Below, one piece after another: positions 23,779 through 32,952 of a stretch of 64,000 nucleotides of DNA. This stretch comes from Treponema sp. (GTDB taxonomy: Bacteria > Spirochaetota > Spirochaetia > Treponematales > Treponemataceae): NCBI GenBank assembly GCA_017645785.1, contig JAGCNW010000030.1, forward strand, positions 153,045-217,044, given 5' to 3'. Made by a program: the position numbers and the translations under genes. The notes under the pieces are model-generated. The model was not told the origin of the DNA and ran no database searches. It saw only the letters and a program-made list of their open reading frames with translations. The number at the start of each line of letters is the position of its first letter. Position 1 is the first letter of the stretch.

Positions 23779-24846
23779 TTAGGCTTTTGCGGCCTGTCTT
23801 AGGGGAATCGTAATTGTGAACGCAGTTCCCTTTCCTAATTCGCTTTCGACGGCGATGTCCCAGCCATGAATGTTCATTGCAGTGTTCACCACCGAAAGGC
23901 CGATGCCCTGGCCTTGTTCGCGGCGGGAATGCGTTCCCCTGTAAAAGAGCTCAAAGGCATGTTCCGTTTCTTCCGGCGACATGCCGATTCCATTGTCGGA
24001 AATTGTTATTTTCGCCTTGTTCTCAAAGACGCCGGCTTTTATGTTGATTTCCGCTCCGTTTTCTGTGTATCGGATTGCGTTTGAAATAATGTTTTCGAGC
24101 GCGCGCGAGACAAGCTGCTTGTCCATTTTTACCATTATTCCTTTTGGAACGTTTATTTCGCTTGTTATTGACCGGTTGAACACGCTGCCTGTGCTTTGCA
24201 GGTATTTTTCGACGTATTCAAGATATTCTTCAAGGTCGTATTCGGCAAAATTCCTCGTCCAGCTCGAGTCGTTCATTTTGATGAAGTTGACTATTTCGTC
24301 TACCATCGATTCCAATTGCGCGGTCTTTTGAAGGATTATTTCCAAAGCTTCCTTTTGTCTTTGCGGGGTGGAAAAGAGGCCGTCCGAAATTCCCTCGGCG
24401 TATCCCTTTACGATTGCGATTGGCGTCTTTAGGTCGTGGCTTAGGCCCATCACAAAGCGGTCCTGCTCGTTTTTTCTTTGCTTGAAGACTTTGCGGAAGC
24501 CTTCAAAATGAATCAAAAGGTTTGTTATTTCGTTTGAGTAGCCCTTGTTTGTGGGAATCTTGAGCGGTTCGTCTATGTCGCCGTCGGAAATTTTTTTCGC
24601 TTCGTTTTCAACAAGGTGTATGGATTTCGCTATGTTGTTGAACATAACAAGTGAAAGCGACGTGAAAATTATTTCGAATATCACCGCGAACGTCATGACA
24701 AAATCGCGCGGGTGGGGGAGGTTTTCGGCGCTGTAAATCGCTTCCGTAGGCGTGACGGCGACGTAAATGAAAAAGCATATCAGGTATAAGATTGGAACCG
24801 CCGTCAATATTGCGAAGATGATAAAAAACTGCTTTCGTATTTTCAT
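23779..24846 (-). CDS. Membrane sensor histidine kinase
   Basis: 355 residues. Two membrane helices (about 8-30 and 49-70) frame a very short outer loop of about 18 residues, so it may sense the membrane itself or partner proteins. A HAMP-like segment follows; His137 is in GLSHDLKTPIAIVKGYAEG; N box LENIISNAIRYTENG; G1 SDNGIGMS; G2 GQGIGLSVV. It phosphorylates the response regulator encoded upstream, with which it shares an ATGA overlap. Confidence 0.93.
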   Translation of the reverse strand: MKIRKQFFIIFAILTAVPILYLICFFIYVAVTPTEAIYSAENLPHPRDFVMTFAVIFEIIFTSLSLVMFNNIAKSIHLVENEAKKISDGDIDEPLKIPTNKGYSNEITNLLIHFEGFRKVFKQRKNEQDRFVMGLSHDLKTPIAIVKGYAEGISDGLFSTPQRQKEALEIILQKTAQLESMVDEIVNFIKMNDSSWTRNFAEYDLEEYLEYVEKYLQSTGSVFNRSITSEINVPKGIMVKMDKQLVSRALENIISNAIRYTENGAEINIKAGVFENKAKITISDNGIGMSPEETEHAFELFYRGTHSRREQGQGIGLSVVNTAMNIHGWDIAVESELGKGTAFTITIPLRQAAKA

Positions 24847-25547
24847 TTGTCTTTTGTCGGATTTACAAAGCGGTAGCCGTATCTAAAGATTGTCTTGATG
24901 TACTCTGGATTTTGCGGGTCCTTCTCTATCTTTTTTCTTAGCCTTTGTATGTAAACCGCCACCGCGGTGTTGTCGCCAAACGGAACTTTCCAAACTGCGT
25001 TGAATATTGTCGCGGGAGACAAGTTTTCGCCTTCGTGGTGGGCGAGGTAGTCCAAGACGTCAAATTCGCGCGCGCTCAAACGGACTTTGGCCGCGCCTTT
25101 TTTTAGCACGCAAGACCTTTCGAAAATTGTGTATTCTCCAAACTGTATGGATTCTTCGGCCGCCGCCTCTGACTTTGTCACCCGGCGCAAGTTTGCTTCA
25201 AGGCGGGCGATCAACACGCGCGGGCTAAAGGGCTTTGTGACGAATTCGTCGGCGCCCAAATCAAGCGCGTTTATTATGTCTTCGTCGGCGTCGCGCGCGC
25301 TTACGATGATTACGGGGATCGAGTCCTTGTATTCGGCGCGGAATTTTTTAAGAAAGTCCATTCCGCTCATTCCGGGCAAATTCAAGTCCAGCAAGACCGC
25401 GTGCGGAACTTGTCCGCGCAGGGAAGCCTCTGCCTCTTCGGCGGTGGAATATACGAGCGCTTCCATTCCAGCGTTTTGAACGTAGAGGGCGATGAGGTCT
25501 GCCATTTCGGGAACGTCTTCTATGATCAGTATTTTGTTTTTTTCCAT
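24843..25547 (-). CDS. OmpR/PhoB-family response regulator
   Basis: 234 residues. Receiver domain with the acidic pair ED (10-11), phospho-acceptor Asp54 (VLLDLNLPGMSG), Thr/Ser in VIIVSARD and Lys in FVTKPFSP. The C-terminal winged helix (about 135-230) has LSAREFDVLDYLAHHEGENL and YIQRLRKKIEKDP. It should bind DNA as a dimer and regulate genes. It is transcribed away from the flagellar operon across a shared 170-bp region, so it may control either, but this is only a positional hint. Confidence 0.94.
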   Translation of the reverse strand: MEKNKILIIEDVPEMADLIALYVQNAGMEALVYSTAEEAEASLRGQVPHAVLLDLNLPGMSGMDFLKKFRAEYKDSIPVIIVSARDADEDIINALDLGADEFVTKPFSPRVLIARLEANLRRVTKSEAAAEESIQFGEYTIFERSCVLKKGAAKVRLSAREFDVLDYLAHHEGENLSPATIFNAVWKVPFGDNTAVAVYIQRLRKKIEKDPQNPEYIKTIFRYGYRFVNPTKDK

Positions 25548-25555
25548 ACGCCTCG

Positions 25556-25585
25556 ATTATAACCGATTTTTCTTCTAATATTCAA
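25556..25585 (-). promoter_or_regulatory. Promoter of the two-component operon
   Basis: On the minus strand TTGAAT (25585-25580), 18 nt, consensus TATAAT (25561-25556), ending 8 nt before the ATG at 25547. GAGG lies within that short leader, too close to the ATG for a standard site. Confidence 0.65.
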
Positions 25586-25618
25586 CAAAAAAAAATCCGA
25601 AAATTTATAAGAATAAAC

Positions 25619-25647
25619 TTGCATTTTTTTGTAAGGTGTGTTACTAT
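25619..25647 (+). promoter_or_regulatory. Probable promoter of the flbD flagellar operon
   Basis: TTGCAT (25619-25624), 17 nt, TACTAT (25642-25647), followed by a leader of roughly 70 nt to flbD. GTGGGG lies 13 nt before the start codon, farther than usual. The resemblance is to vegetative rather than sigma-28 promoters. Confidence 0.5.
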
Positions 25648-25720
25648 AAAGAATAGTAGTATAGGGAAAATTTATTTTTCTATGCTTCCATATCTTTATT
25701 AGTGGGGAAATAATTTAGAT

Positions 25721-25918
25721 ATGATAGAGGTTGAGCGTCTCAACGGAACAAAGTATTTTTTAAATCCGCATATGATCGAGTCGATGGAAAGCCTTCCTGA
25801 CTTGACTATAACGATGCTCTCCGGAAAAAAAGTTATCGTAAAGAATTCCCCGGAAGACATTATAAACAAAATTGTGAATTACCGAAAAAGAATCGGCATA
25901 AACACCCAAGAGGTATAA
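25721..25918 (+). CDS. flbD: Flagellar protein FlbD
   Basis: 65 residues, the family length. The start MIEVERLNGTKYFLNPHMIE and the middle TMLSGKKVIVKNSPEDII match FlbD, a small protein nearly always encoded between flgE and motA. Its role is poorly known. In T. pallidum it follows flgD and flgE; here it is the first gene, directly behind a promoter, with no flgE in the upstream 25 kb of the window. One base separates its stop from the motA start. Confidence 0.9.
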   Translation: MIEVERLNGTKYFLNPHMIESMESLPDLTITMLSGKKVIVKNSPEDIINKIVNYRKRIGINTQEV

Positions 25919-25919
25919 A

Positions 25920-26702
25920 ATGGATATAGCGACAATAATCGGAATCGCGGGCGGCGCTGCTTGTATCGTCATGTCAGTTTTGACGTCAGGCGGCACCTTG
26001 GGCGGAATCATCGACATTCCGTCTGTGTTCATGACCGTAGGCGGCTCTTACGCGGCCTTGTTCATCCTCACCCCCTTGAACAGGGCTATCGGCCTTTTCA
26101 AGGTTATGGGAAAAGCCTTCAAAATTCCCGATTTTGGCGAAAAATCACTAGTCCAAAATATAGTAAATCTTTCCGACAAGGCCCGCCGCGAAGGTCTTTT
26201 GATCTTGGAAGACGGCCTTGAAGATTTGGAGGACCCCTTCCTTAAGAGCGGCCTCCGCCTTGTAATCGACGGCACCGACGGCGCGGTAGTCCGCAAAATC
26301 ATGGAAAATGAAATGAACCAGACGGAAGCCCGCCACATGGAATGGATCAACTGCGTAAACCAGTGGGCCGGTTTTGCCCCTGGCTTCGGAATGATGGGTA
26401 CCGTTCTTGGTTTGATTGGTATGTTGAATAACTTGGAAGACAAGAGCTCGCTCGGTCCTAACATGGCCGTAGCCTTGATCACTACCTTGTACGGTTCAAT
26501 GATGGCCAACTGGCTTCTGACTCCGTTTGGACAAAACCTTATCGGCCAGAACTCTATGGAAATGCGCGTTAAGGAAATGGTAATCGAGGGCGTCTTGGCC
26601 ATCCAGGCCGGCGAAAACTCGCGCGTAATCGCCCAAAAGCTTTTGACTTACCTTGATCCGGTCACAAGAAAGGCTGTTGCCTCGGAAGTTCTAAAGGATT
26701 AA
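25920..26702 (+). CDS. motA: Flagellar motor stator protein MotA
   Basis: 260 residues with four membrane segments (about 4-24, 33-53, 150-172 and 182-204) and a cytoplasmic loop between the second and third, containing the charged residues that contact FliG. LYGSMMANWLLTPFG matches the end of the last helix. It forms the ion channel with MotB. Stop and next start are 3 nt apart. Confidence 0.95.
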   Translation: MDIATIIGIAGGAACIVMSVLTSGGTLGGIIDIPSVFMTVGGSYAALFILTPLNRAIGLFKVMGKAFKIPDFGEKSLVQNIVNLSDKARREGLLILEDGLEDLEDPFLKSGLRLVIDGTDGAVVRKIMENEMNQTEARHMEWINCVNQWAGFAPGFGMMGTVLGLIGMLNNLEDKSSLGPNMAVALITTLYGSMMANWLLTPFGQNLIGQNSMEMRVKEMVIEGVLAIQAGENSRVIAQKLLTYLDPVTRKAVASEVLKD

Positions 26703-26705
26703 AAA

Positions 26706-27440
26706 ATGGGCAAAAAGAGAGAGCCTGAGAAACCGTCAACAGCGTGGCAAGGCACATACGGCGACATGATCACCTTGATGCTTTGCTTCTTCGTAATGTT
26801 GTACAACCCTTCGGAGATTGACGTAACTCAGCTGGCCACCATTACAGAAAGCCTCCAGATGCACCAAACCGAGACTACTTCGGGCGGAATGTCGCTCAGC
26901 GCCGGCCGCCTCGCCGATTTGGGAAACACAATCAGCGCCCTTCCTTCCGTTGAAAAAGGCCGCTCTCTTGGCATGGCAAAGAAAAAGGCCGTGTCCCTTT
27001 TCGCTCCCGACGTAAAGAGCAACCGAATAACGATAACCAGCGACGAGCGCGGTTTGATCATAACGCTGGCCGCCGACGCCTTTTTTAGAAAGGGCAGCGC
27101 GGACTTAAATATAGAAGACACTCGCGACACCCTTTTGAGGCTCAGCGAATTTTTTAGTGATAAAGATTTATTGCAAAAAAACCGAAGATTTAGGATAGAA
27201 GGCCATACCGACAAAACGCCGGTAGATTCGGAAAATTCAGAATTTATAAGCAATTGGGAGCTTTCTGCCGCGCGCGCGATGAACGTTTTGCATTACCTGG
27301 CCGATTTTGGCGCTCCCGAGCGGCAGTTTTCCGTCGCGGGCTACGCGGACACAAGGCCTAAATTTGACGGCGACACGGAAGAGGCTATGGCCTACAATCG
27401 CCGCGTTGACATAGTAATTCTAGACGAAGGGCATTTTTAA
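26706..27440 (+). CDS. motB: Flagellar motor stator protein MotB
   Basis: 244 residues. A single membrane helix (about 17-38) carries the ion-binding Asp in [17 protein letters not shown]. The C-terminal OmpA-like domain (about 110-240: [33 protein letters not shown]) anchors the stator to peptidoglycan. The plug and linker region lies between. Confidence 0.95.
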   Translation: MGKKREPEKPSTAWQGTYGDMITLMLCFFVMLYNPSEIDVTQLATITESLQMHQTETTSGGMSLSAGRLADLGNTISALPSVEKGRSLGMAKKKAVSLFAPDVKSNRITITSDERGLIITLAADAFFRKGSADLNIEDTRDTLLRLSEFFSDKDLLQKNRRFRIEGHTDKTPVDSENSEFISNWELSAARAMNVLHYLADFGAPERQFSVAGYADTRPKFDGDTEEAMAYNRRVDIVILDEGHF

Positions 27441-27465
27441 TGCTAGAGTATAACGGAGGAAAAAA

Positions 27466-28020
27466 ATGGCTGACGAAGACAGTGTAAACGACGACCTCGG
27501 TGACGAAGAAGGCGCCGCGGCGGCCCCCGCCAAAAAAGGCGGAATTGGAGGCTTGCTTCCGACTTTATTGAAATACATAGCGCTCGCTTTGGGCGCGATA
27601 ATTCTTATTGTTACCGTTGTAATCATTACGATGAACATCATGGGCGGAAACAAGCCCGCCCAGGCTGCGATTCCGATCAGCGAGGACTATAAGGAAATTC
27701 AGGAAGAGTTGGAATGGTACACTTCGCTTGGCGAAATTCAAACCCGCACTAGCGAAGAGACGCCGGCTAGCGTAGTCGCGAACATTTTCTTGGGCTACAA
27801 AAAAGAAGACAAGGTCACATCGACCGAAATCACAGCCCAAAGAATTCCTATTCGAGACTTTTTGAGAAATTATTTCTCGAACAAGACGGCGGCGGAGTTG
27901 ACTCCGCGAAACGAAGGAAATATAAAAGTTGAAATTCGCAACGCGATCAACGACACGATTTTGAACCGTGGAAAAATCAAGAGCGTGTCTTTTGACAAGT
28001 TGAACGTAGTTGCGCAATAA
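27466..28020 (+). CDS. fliL: Flagellar basal-body protein FliL
   Basis: 184 residues. Acidic cytoplasmic N-terminus, one membrane helix (about 38-58, starting YIALALGAIILIVTVV), then the periplasmic domain (DFLRNYFSNKTAAEL, IRNAINDTILNRGKI), which in other bacteria forms a ring around the stator. GGAGGA upstream; follows motB by 25 nt. Confidence 0.93.
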   Translation: MADEDSVNDDLGDEEGAAAAPAKKGGIGGLLPTLLKYIALALGAIILIVTVVIITMNIMGGNKPAQAAIPISEDYKEIQEELEWYTSLGEIQTRTSEETPASVVANIFLGYKKEDKVTSTEITAQRIPIRDFLRNYFSNKTAAELTPRNEGNIKVEIRNAINDTILNRGKIKSVSFDKLNVVAQ

Positions 28021-28039
28021 AAAAAGGCGGGCATTTTAG

Positions 28040-29074
28040 ATGGTAGACGTTCTTTCGCAAGACGAGATTGACCAGTTACTCAACGCGATTAACACGGGAC
28101 AGACGGAGTCCGACGACTACAAGGCGGTCTCCGACACCCGTAAAATCAAGATTTACGACTTCAAGCGTCCTGACAAATTCTCAAAAGAACAGATTCGCAC
28201 CGTGCAAATCATGCACGAAACATTCGCCCGCCTTACAACAACTTCGCTTTCCGCCCAGCTGCGCTCTTTGGTTCACGTTCACGTAGCCACTGTAGACCAG
28301 TTGACTTATGAGGAATTTATCCGCTCGATTCCGACTCCGACAACCCTTGCGGTAATCAACATGGATCCGCTCAAAGGAAACGCGGTTTTGGAAATCGACC
28401 CGGCTATTACATTCAGCATGATCGACCGCTTGTTCGGCGGCACAGGCGCGGTTACCGGCAACAAGAGCCGCGACCTTACCGACATTGAGTCAAGCGTAAT
28501 GGAAGGAATCATCGTTCGCATTTTGGCCAACATGCGCGAAGCCTGGACTCAGGTAATCGACTTGCGACCTCGCTTGGGACAAATCGAAACCAACCCCCAG
28601 TTCGCGCAGATCGTTCCTCCGACAGAAATGGTTGTTCTGGTTACGCTTGAAACAAAGGTCGGCGAAGAAGAGGGAATGATTAACTTCTGTATCCCTTACT
28701 TGACGATCGAGCCGATCATCTCAAAGCTTTCTTCACAGTTCTGGTTCAGCTCTGTGCGAAGAAGCTCCACAACCCAGTACCTTGGAACGTTGAAAGAAAA
28801 AATTTCAACGGTTGACATGGACGTTGTGGCCGAGATTGGTTCCATCAACTTGCCCATCCGAGACGTATTGAGCTTGAGGTGCGGCGACGTTGTAAAACTT
28901 TCGAACACAAAGGTCGGCGACCAGCTGACATTGAATATTGGCGACAAGAAAAAATACTTTTGCCAGCCCGGCGTTGTGGGCAAAAAAATGGCGGTTCAGG
29001 TTACAGGCAAACTCGCGGACGAGGGCGCTGATGAATTTGAAGAGCTTTCCGTAGAAGGAGATGAAACAGTATGA
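28040..29074 (+). CDS. fliM: Flagellar motor switch protein FliM
   Basis: 344 residues. The N-terminal peptide VLSQDEIDQLLNAI is the CheY-P binding site. The middle CheC-like domain (about 45-230) has GGTGAVTGNKSRDLTDIE, and the C-terminal SpoA domain (about 250-325) ends the protein. It sets rotation direction with FliG and FliY. Overlaps fliY by 4 bases. Confidence 0.96.
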   Translation: MVDVLSQDEIDQLLNAINTGQTESDDYKAVSDTRKIKIYDFKRPDKFSKEQIRTVQIMHETFARLTTTSLSAQLRSLVHVHVATVDQLTYEEFIRSIPTPTTLAVINMDPLKGNAVLEIDPAITFSMIDRLFGGTGAVTGNKSRDLTDIESSVMEGIIVRILANMREAWTQVIDLRPRLGQIETNPQFAQIVPPTEMVVLVTLETKVGEEEGMINFCIPYLTIEPIISKLSSQFWFSSVRRSSTTQYLGTLKEKISTVDMDVVAEIGSINLPIRDVLSLRCGDVVKLSNTKVGDQLTLNIGDKKKYFCQPGVVGKKMAVQVTGKLADEGADEFEELSVEGDETV

Positions 29075-30240
29075 GTGATGGCGTAATTTCCCAAGATGAA
29101 ATCGACGCGCTGCTTTCGGGCGTTCCAGTGGACGGCCTTAACGCGTCTGGGCAAGTTTCCGGCGCGCCGTCGGCTAACATAGACGCGGCGACTTTGACGA
29201 AGTTCGCGGGCGAATTAAAGGATCCTCTTGTAGAAAACTTAAAGCAAATGACAGGCGTTGAGGTTTCTGCCGGCGAGCCTACAGTAGAAGGCGCCACGCG
29301 CGACCAATTCTTGGCCAAATTGCCGGAGATGGTTATCGCGACTACGGCTGACTTCTCAAACGGAATCAAGGGCGACCACCTTTACGTAATTTCCACAGAA
29401 TGCGCGCAAAAGTTGGTGAGCCTCGTAAATAAAGAAGAGAACGCCGCGCTTGACGACATGGCGATGAGCGTCATCAACGAAACTCTTTCAACTCACACTA
29501 ACGACGAAATAACGGCGCTTGACAAGACCGGAAAATTGTCAGGCCTCGCTTGCAATCCTGCGGAATCAATCAGCGTTCCTAAAGCTATGGTTCGCATTCC
29601 GCAAAACACTTTCGCTTTGTTCACATTCCCGTTGACTATCGACGGCCAAGCTTATACTTTGTGGGAAGCCGTAGGAGGCGATCCAGCCCAGTCTATGGCG
29701 GTCGCTTTGGGCGGAGGGGCCGCGGCCGCTCCTGCCGGCGGTTCCCTTAACGCCGCCGATATGGCAAGCCTTGGCGGAATGGCCGCTCCTCAAATGGGAG
29801 GAATGGGCGGCGCTCCGATGGGAGGAATGGCTCCAATGGGCGGAATGCAAATGGGAGGAATGCCGATGGGCGGAATGGCTCCAATGGGCGGTATGCCGAT
29901 GGGCGGAATGATGGGGACTCCTCCCAACGTTCAGTCTTTGCAGTATCCAAATTTGATGGGCGGCGGATCTCCGTCAGACCAAGGAAACATCGGTCTCTTG
30001 ATGGACGTTTTCATGGAGATGACCGTAGAGCTTGGCCGCACAAAAAAGCCGATCAAAGAAATTTTGGGCTTTGGCGAAGGCACGATTATCGAGTTGGACA
30101 AACTCGCCGGCGAACCGGTTGACATTTTGGTCAACCACAAGCCGATAGCCAAGGGAGAAGTTGTAGTTATCGACGAAAACTTCGGTGTTCGTATCACGGA
30201 GATTCTCTCTCCGCAGGAACGCGTCTCGGAGTTGCGCTGA
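29071..30240 (+). CDS. fliY: Flagellar motor switch protein FliY (FliN-type)
   Basis: 389 residues. N-terminal VISQDEIDALLSG resembles the CheY-P binding motif of FliM. A middle domain (about 40-225) follows, then a Met/Gly/Pro linker (about 242-284) made of GGM and GGMAPM repeats, and a C-terminal SpoA domain (about 305-385, with ILGFGEGTIIELDKLAGEPV) like FliN. It builds the lower C-ring. The linker is more repetitive than usual. Confidence 0.95.
   Translation: MSDGVISQDEIDALLSGVPVDGLNASGQVSGAPSANIDAATLTKFAGELKDPLVENLKQMTGVEVSAGEPTVEGATRDQFLAKLPEMVIATTADFSNGIKGDHLYVISTECAQKLVSLVNKEENAALDDMAMSVINETLSTHTNDEITALDKTGKLSGLACNPAESISVPKAMVRIPQNTFALFTFPLTIDGQAYTLWEAVGGDPAQSMAVALGGGAAAAPAGGSLNAADMASLGGMAAPQMGGMGGAPMGGMAPMGGMQMGGMPMGGMAPMGGMPMGGMMGTPPNVQSLQYPNLMGGGSPSDQGNIGLLMDVFMEMTVELGRTKKPIKEILGFGEGTIIELDKLAGEPVDILVNHKPIAKGEVVVIDENFGVRITEILSPQERVSELR
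29794..29916 (+). repeat. Met-Gly tandem repeat region in fliY
   Basis: Many copies of an ATGGGCGGAATG or ATGGGAGGAATG-like unit in frame, encoding GGM-type repeats. Unit number could change by slippage without breaking the frame. Confidence 0.85.
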
Positions 30241-30290
30241 TTTTTGACGGACGGTTTTTGCGGAAAAGGGGAAGTCCGTTTGCCGTTCGT

Positions 30291-30327
30291 TAATAATTCA
30301 TAATTCGTAATTCTTAATTATGAATTA
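30291..30327. repeat. AT-rich palindromic repeat, copy 2
   Basis: AATTCATAATTCG and AATTCTTAATTATGAATT make nested inverted repeats. The same blocks occur at 10601-10634. It occupies most of the only sizeable gap (106 nt) between early flagellar genes, so it could form a weak hairpin in the operon mRNA. Confidence 0.65.
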
Positions 30328-30346
30328 AAAAGTGGTGGGGGAAACA

Positions 30347-30997
30347 TTGAAATTCTCAAAAGTCACATTGGCGTTTATTTGCGCTTTTTCTCTTTTTTTA
30401 GGTCTCGCTTATTCGCAAGACAATTCTTCGGGCGACGCGAGCGTTTCCCAATCCACAATTTCAGCTCAGTCTTTGCCTGACGAAACAAGCCTCCGCTTGG
30501 ACGATCCCGCCTCTGCAGGCGCCGATTCGGCCGCCGCGCGCCCCAGGTCCGCTTCCACAGTTTGGGTTTTCTTTAGAATGGTCTTTGTCTTGATAGTCGT
30601 TGTCGTCTGCATTTACTTTGTCATGAATTTCATGCGAAGGAAGATGGGCGGCGACGCGACGGACGACGACACTTTTTTGCGCAAGGTGGCCCAGGTCACT
30701 GTAGCGCCGGGAAAGACAGTTCAAATCGTAACCCTTTTGGAGCATGCGTACTTAATCGGAGTCACCGACAATTCCATCGATCTCTTGGGCGAAATTAGCG
30801 ACAAGGAATTGGTTGACGCGATGAACCTCAACGCTGACAGAAACCAAAATGCCGCCCGCGCCAGAAATTTTGGCGACGTGCTTTCGCTTTTTTTGAATCC
30901 AAAAAATCCCAACGCCACCGAGGGCGAGAGGAACGCTTCAAAATCCATCTCGGAATTCTTTAACAAACAAAAAGAGAAGTTTAGGAATGGAAAGTAA
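30347..30997 (+). CDS. fliO: Flagellar biosynthesis protein FliO/FliZ
   Basis: 216 residues from TTG 30347, chosen because GGTGGGGG lies 5 nt upstream; GTG 30332 lies before that site. Signal-like N-terminus (VTLAFICAFSLFLGLAYSQ), a periplasmic stretch, then a membrane helix (about 73-95, VFFRMVFVLIVVVVCIYFV) and a cytoplasmic FliO domain (VAQVTVAPGKTVQIVTL, YLIGVTDNSIDLLGE). FliO helps assemble the FliP ring. It overlaps fliP by 11 bases. Confidence 0.88.
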   Translation: MKFSKVTLAFICAFSLFLGLAYSQDNSSGDASVSQSTISAQSLPDETSLRLDDPASAGADSAAARPRSASTVWVFFRMVFVLIVVVVCIYFVMNFMRRKMGGDATDDDTFLRKVAQVTVAPGKTVQIVTLLEHAYLIGVTDNSIDLLGEISDKELVDAMNLNADRNQNAARARNFGDVLSLFLNPKNPNATEGERNASKSISEFFNKQKEKFRNGK

Positions 30998-31856
30998 GGC
31001 TGTTGGTTTTTGCAAAAAACATTTCCTTCGCCTCGCTCTTTTAGTTTTTGTAAGCGTTCTTTGCGCCTTCCCGGTTTCTTCGCAAGCAGCGGGCAGAGCG
31101 GTTGACGACCCCAACTTTCCGCAAGGCTCAACGCGCGGAACGATGCAGATGCAGGGAAACGTTAATCCAGTCCAAATACCAAATGTTGACATAAACATCA
31201 GGCGGCCCGAGAACGGCCAGGAAGTCGCCTTTAGCGTTCAGCTTTTGATAATGCTCACGCTCTTGACGCTCGCGCCAAGTCTTTTGATTTTGTTGACTTG
31301 CTTTTTGCGCTTTTCGATCGTGCTCGATTTTATCAAGCGCGCGCTTTCATTGCAGCAAGTTCCGCCCACAAGCGTATTGAACGGAATTGCCTTTTTCATG
31401 ACCCTTTTTGTGATGTGGCCCACGTTCACCAATATTTATGACAATGCCTTCAAACCGATGCGCGAAGGCCAGATAGGCGTCGAGGCCGCCTACGAAGGCG
31501 CGCAAAAGCCGATCCGCTACTTTATGTTCACGCAAATGTCGGACGACACCAGTTACATAAAGATGTTCATGAACATGCGCGGCCTTGACAAGCCCGAAAC
31601 TCTTGACGACGTTCCGACCTATGTTTTGGTTCCCGCTTACATTTTGCACGAACTTACGGCGGCCTTCAAAATAGGCATTTACTTGTACATTCCGTTTATC
31701 ATAATAGACATGGTCGTCGCGAGCATTTTGATGAGCATGGGAATGATGATGCTCCCGCCTGTTCAGATTTCGATGCCGTTCAAATTGATGCTCTTTGTTT
31801 TGGTTGACGGTTGGGGACTTTTGACCCAGCAGCTTTTCTATTCGGTGTTGAGGTAA
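30987..31856 (+). CDS. fliP: Flagellar export gate protein FliP
   Basis: 289 residues. Cleavable signal peptide (about 8-31), an outer loop, then four membrane segments. The family signature is present in SLLILLTCFLRFSIVLDFIK and MGMMMLPPVQISMPFKLMLF. FliP forms the export gate of the flagellar type III system with FliQ and FliR. Confidence 0.96.
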   Translation: MESKAVGFCKKHFLRLALLVFVSVLCAFPVSSQAAGRAVDDPNFPQGSTRGTMQMQGNVNPVQIPNVDINIRRPENGQEVAFSVQLLIMLTLLTLAPSLLILLTCFLRFSIVLDFIKRALSLQQVPPTSVLNGIAFFMTLFVMWPTFTNIYDNAFKPMREGQIGVEAAYEGAQKPIRYFMFTQMSDDTSYIKMFMNMRGLDKPETLDDVPTYVLVPAYILHELTAAFKIGIYLYIPFIIIDMVVASILMSMGMMMLPPVQISMPFKLMLFVLVDGWGLLTQQLFYSVLR

Positions 31857-31859
31857 CGT

Positions 31860-32123
31860 ATGGACGTTGGTCAAATAACAAATCTTATGCGCGCGGGAAT
31901 TATGCAGGTCTTTGTTTTGATCGCTCCCGTATTGGGCGCGGCCTTGATCATCGGCTTGATTGTCGCGATTTTCCAAGCGACGACTTCCATTCAAGAGCAG
32001 ACTTTGACCTTTTTGCCAAAGATGCTGACCATCTTGGCCGTCTTGGCTCTTTTGGGCGGATGGATGTTCGCCGAATTGAGGGATTACACAATAACGCTTT
32101 TTAGGAGCATACCAAGCTTGTAG
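31860..32123 (+). CDS. fliQ: Flagellar export gate protein FliQ
   Basis: 87 residues, two membrane helices (about 15-40 and 52-72) joined by the conserved loop QATTSIQEQTLTFLPK. It starts 3 nt after fliP and packs around the FliP-FliR core. Confidence 0.95.
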   Translation: MDVGQITNLMRAGIMQVFVLIAPVLGAALIIGLIVAIFQATTSIQEQTLTFLPKMLTILAVLALLGGWMFAELRDYTITLFRSIPSL

Positions 32124-32136
32124 GAGAGAATAGTTT

Positions 32137-32952
32137 TTGTTTGACCAAGTTTTGGCGCAGGCCCCTACGTTCCTGCTTGTCGCAGTTAGATGTTTCTCGC
32201 TTTTGATGACGCTTCCTCTTTTTAGCATGCGGAACATCCATAGCGCGGCGCGCGTCGCTTTGGCCGGCTTTATGGCCTTTAACATCATTGGCCAAGTTGA
32301 TTATTCCGCTTACTCAAACTATCTCTTGCAGGAACAAACTTTCACCGCGCAATTCATAATGCTTTTGGCGGGAGAGGCCTTGATCGGCGTTATAACGGGT
32401 TTTTACATTTCGATAATTTTTTCGGCCTTCAGCACGGCCGGCCAGTTCTTTGCTTTTCAAATGGGCTTTTCGGCCAGCGAAGTTTACGACGCGCTGAGTC
32501 AGGTTGAGAACCCTCTTATGGGCCAGTACCTAAACTTGATCGCGATGCTGATATTCATGCAAAGCCGCCTTTTTCAAAAGCTTTTCTTGGGCGGCCTGGT
32601 TTCCAGCTTTAAGACATTGAACGCGTTTTCTATCGTCAACGACATGATGGGCGGCGCGGTCTTGCCGAGATTTTTTATGCGGGGCTTGACCGAACTTTTT
32701 GCCAACGCTTTGGTCATTTCGCTTCCGATCATCGGAACCTTGATGTTGATTACGATTTCCACCGGCATCTTGTCAAAGGCCGCGCCGCAGATGAACCTTT
32801 TGAGCGAAGGCTTCCCGGTTATGCTTTTGACTTCTTTCTTTGTTTTGACAGCTTTGATGCCAAGTTTGATAGACGCTTTTTCGAGATGTTTCGACGGCGG
32901 CTTTGCCCGTTTGGAACAATTGTTTTTGGCTTTAGGGGGCAAGAGGATATGA
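32137..32952 (+). CDS. fliR: Flagellar export gate protein FliR
   Basis: 271 residues from TTG 32137 with GGAGAGA upstream. Six membrane segments are predicted, with family motifs GEALIGVITGF and AGQFFAFQMGFS. Overlaps the flhB start by 4 bases. Confidence 0.94.
   Translation: MFDQVLAQAPTFLLVAVRCFSLLMTLPLFSMRNIHSAARVALAGFMAFNIIGQVDYSAYSNYLLQEQTFTAQFIMLLAGEALIGVITGFYISIIFSAFSTAGQFFAFQMGFSASEVYDALSQVENPLMGQYLNLIAMLIFMQSRLFQKLFLGGLVSSFKTLNAFSIVNDMMGGAVLPRFFMRGLTELFANALVISLPIIGTLMLITISTGILSKAAPQMNLLSEGFPVMLLTSFFVLTALMPSLIDAFSRCFDGGFARLEQLFLALGGKRI

Noticed and set aside
29794..29916. Possible CRISPR-like array
   Set aside because: The repeats are contiguous, have no spacers, and encode the FliY linker in frame.
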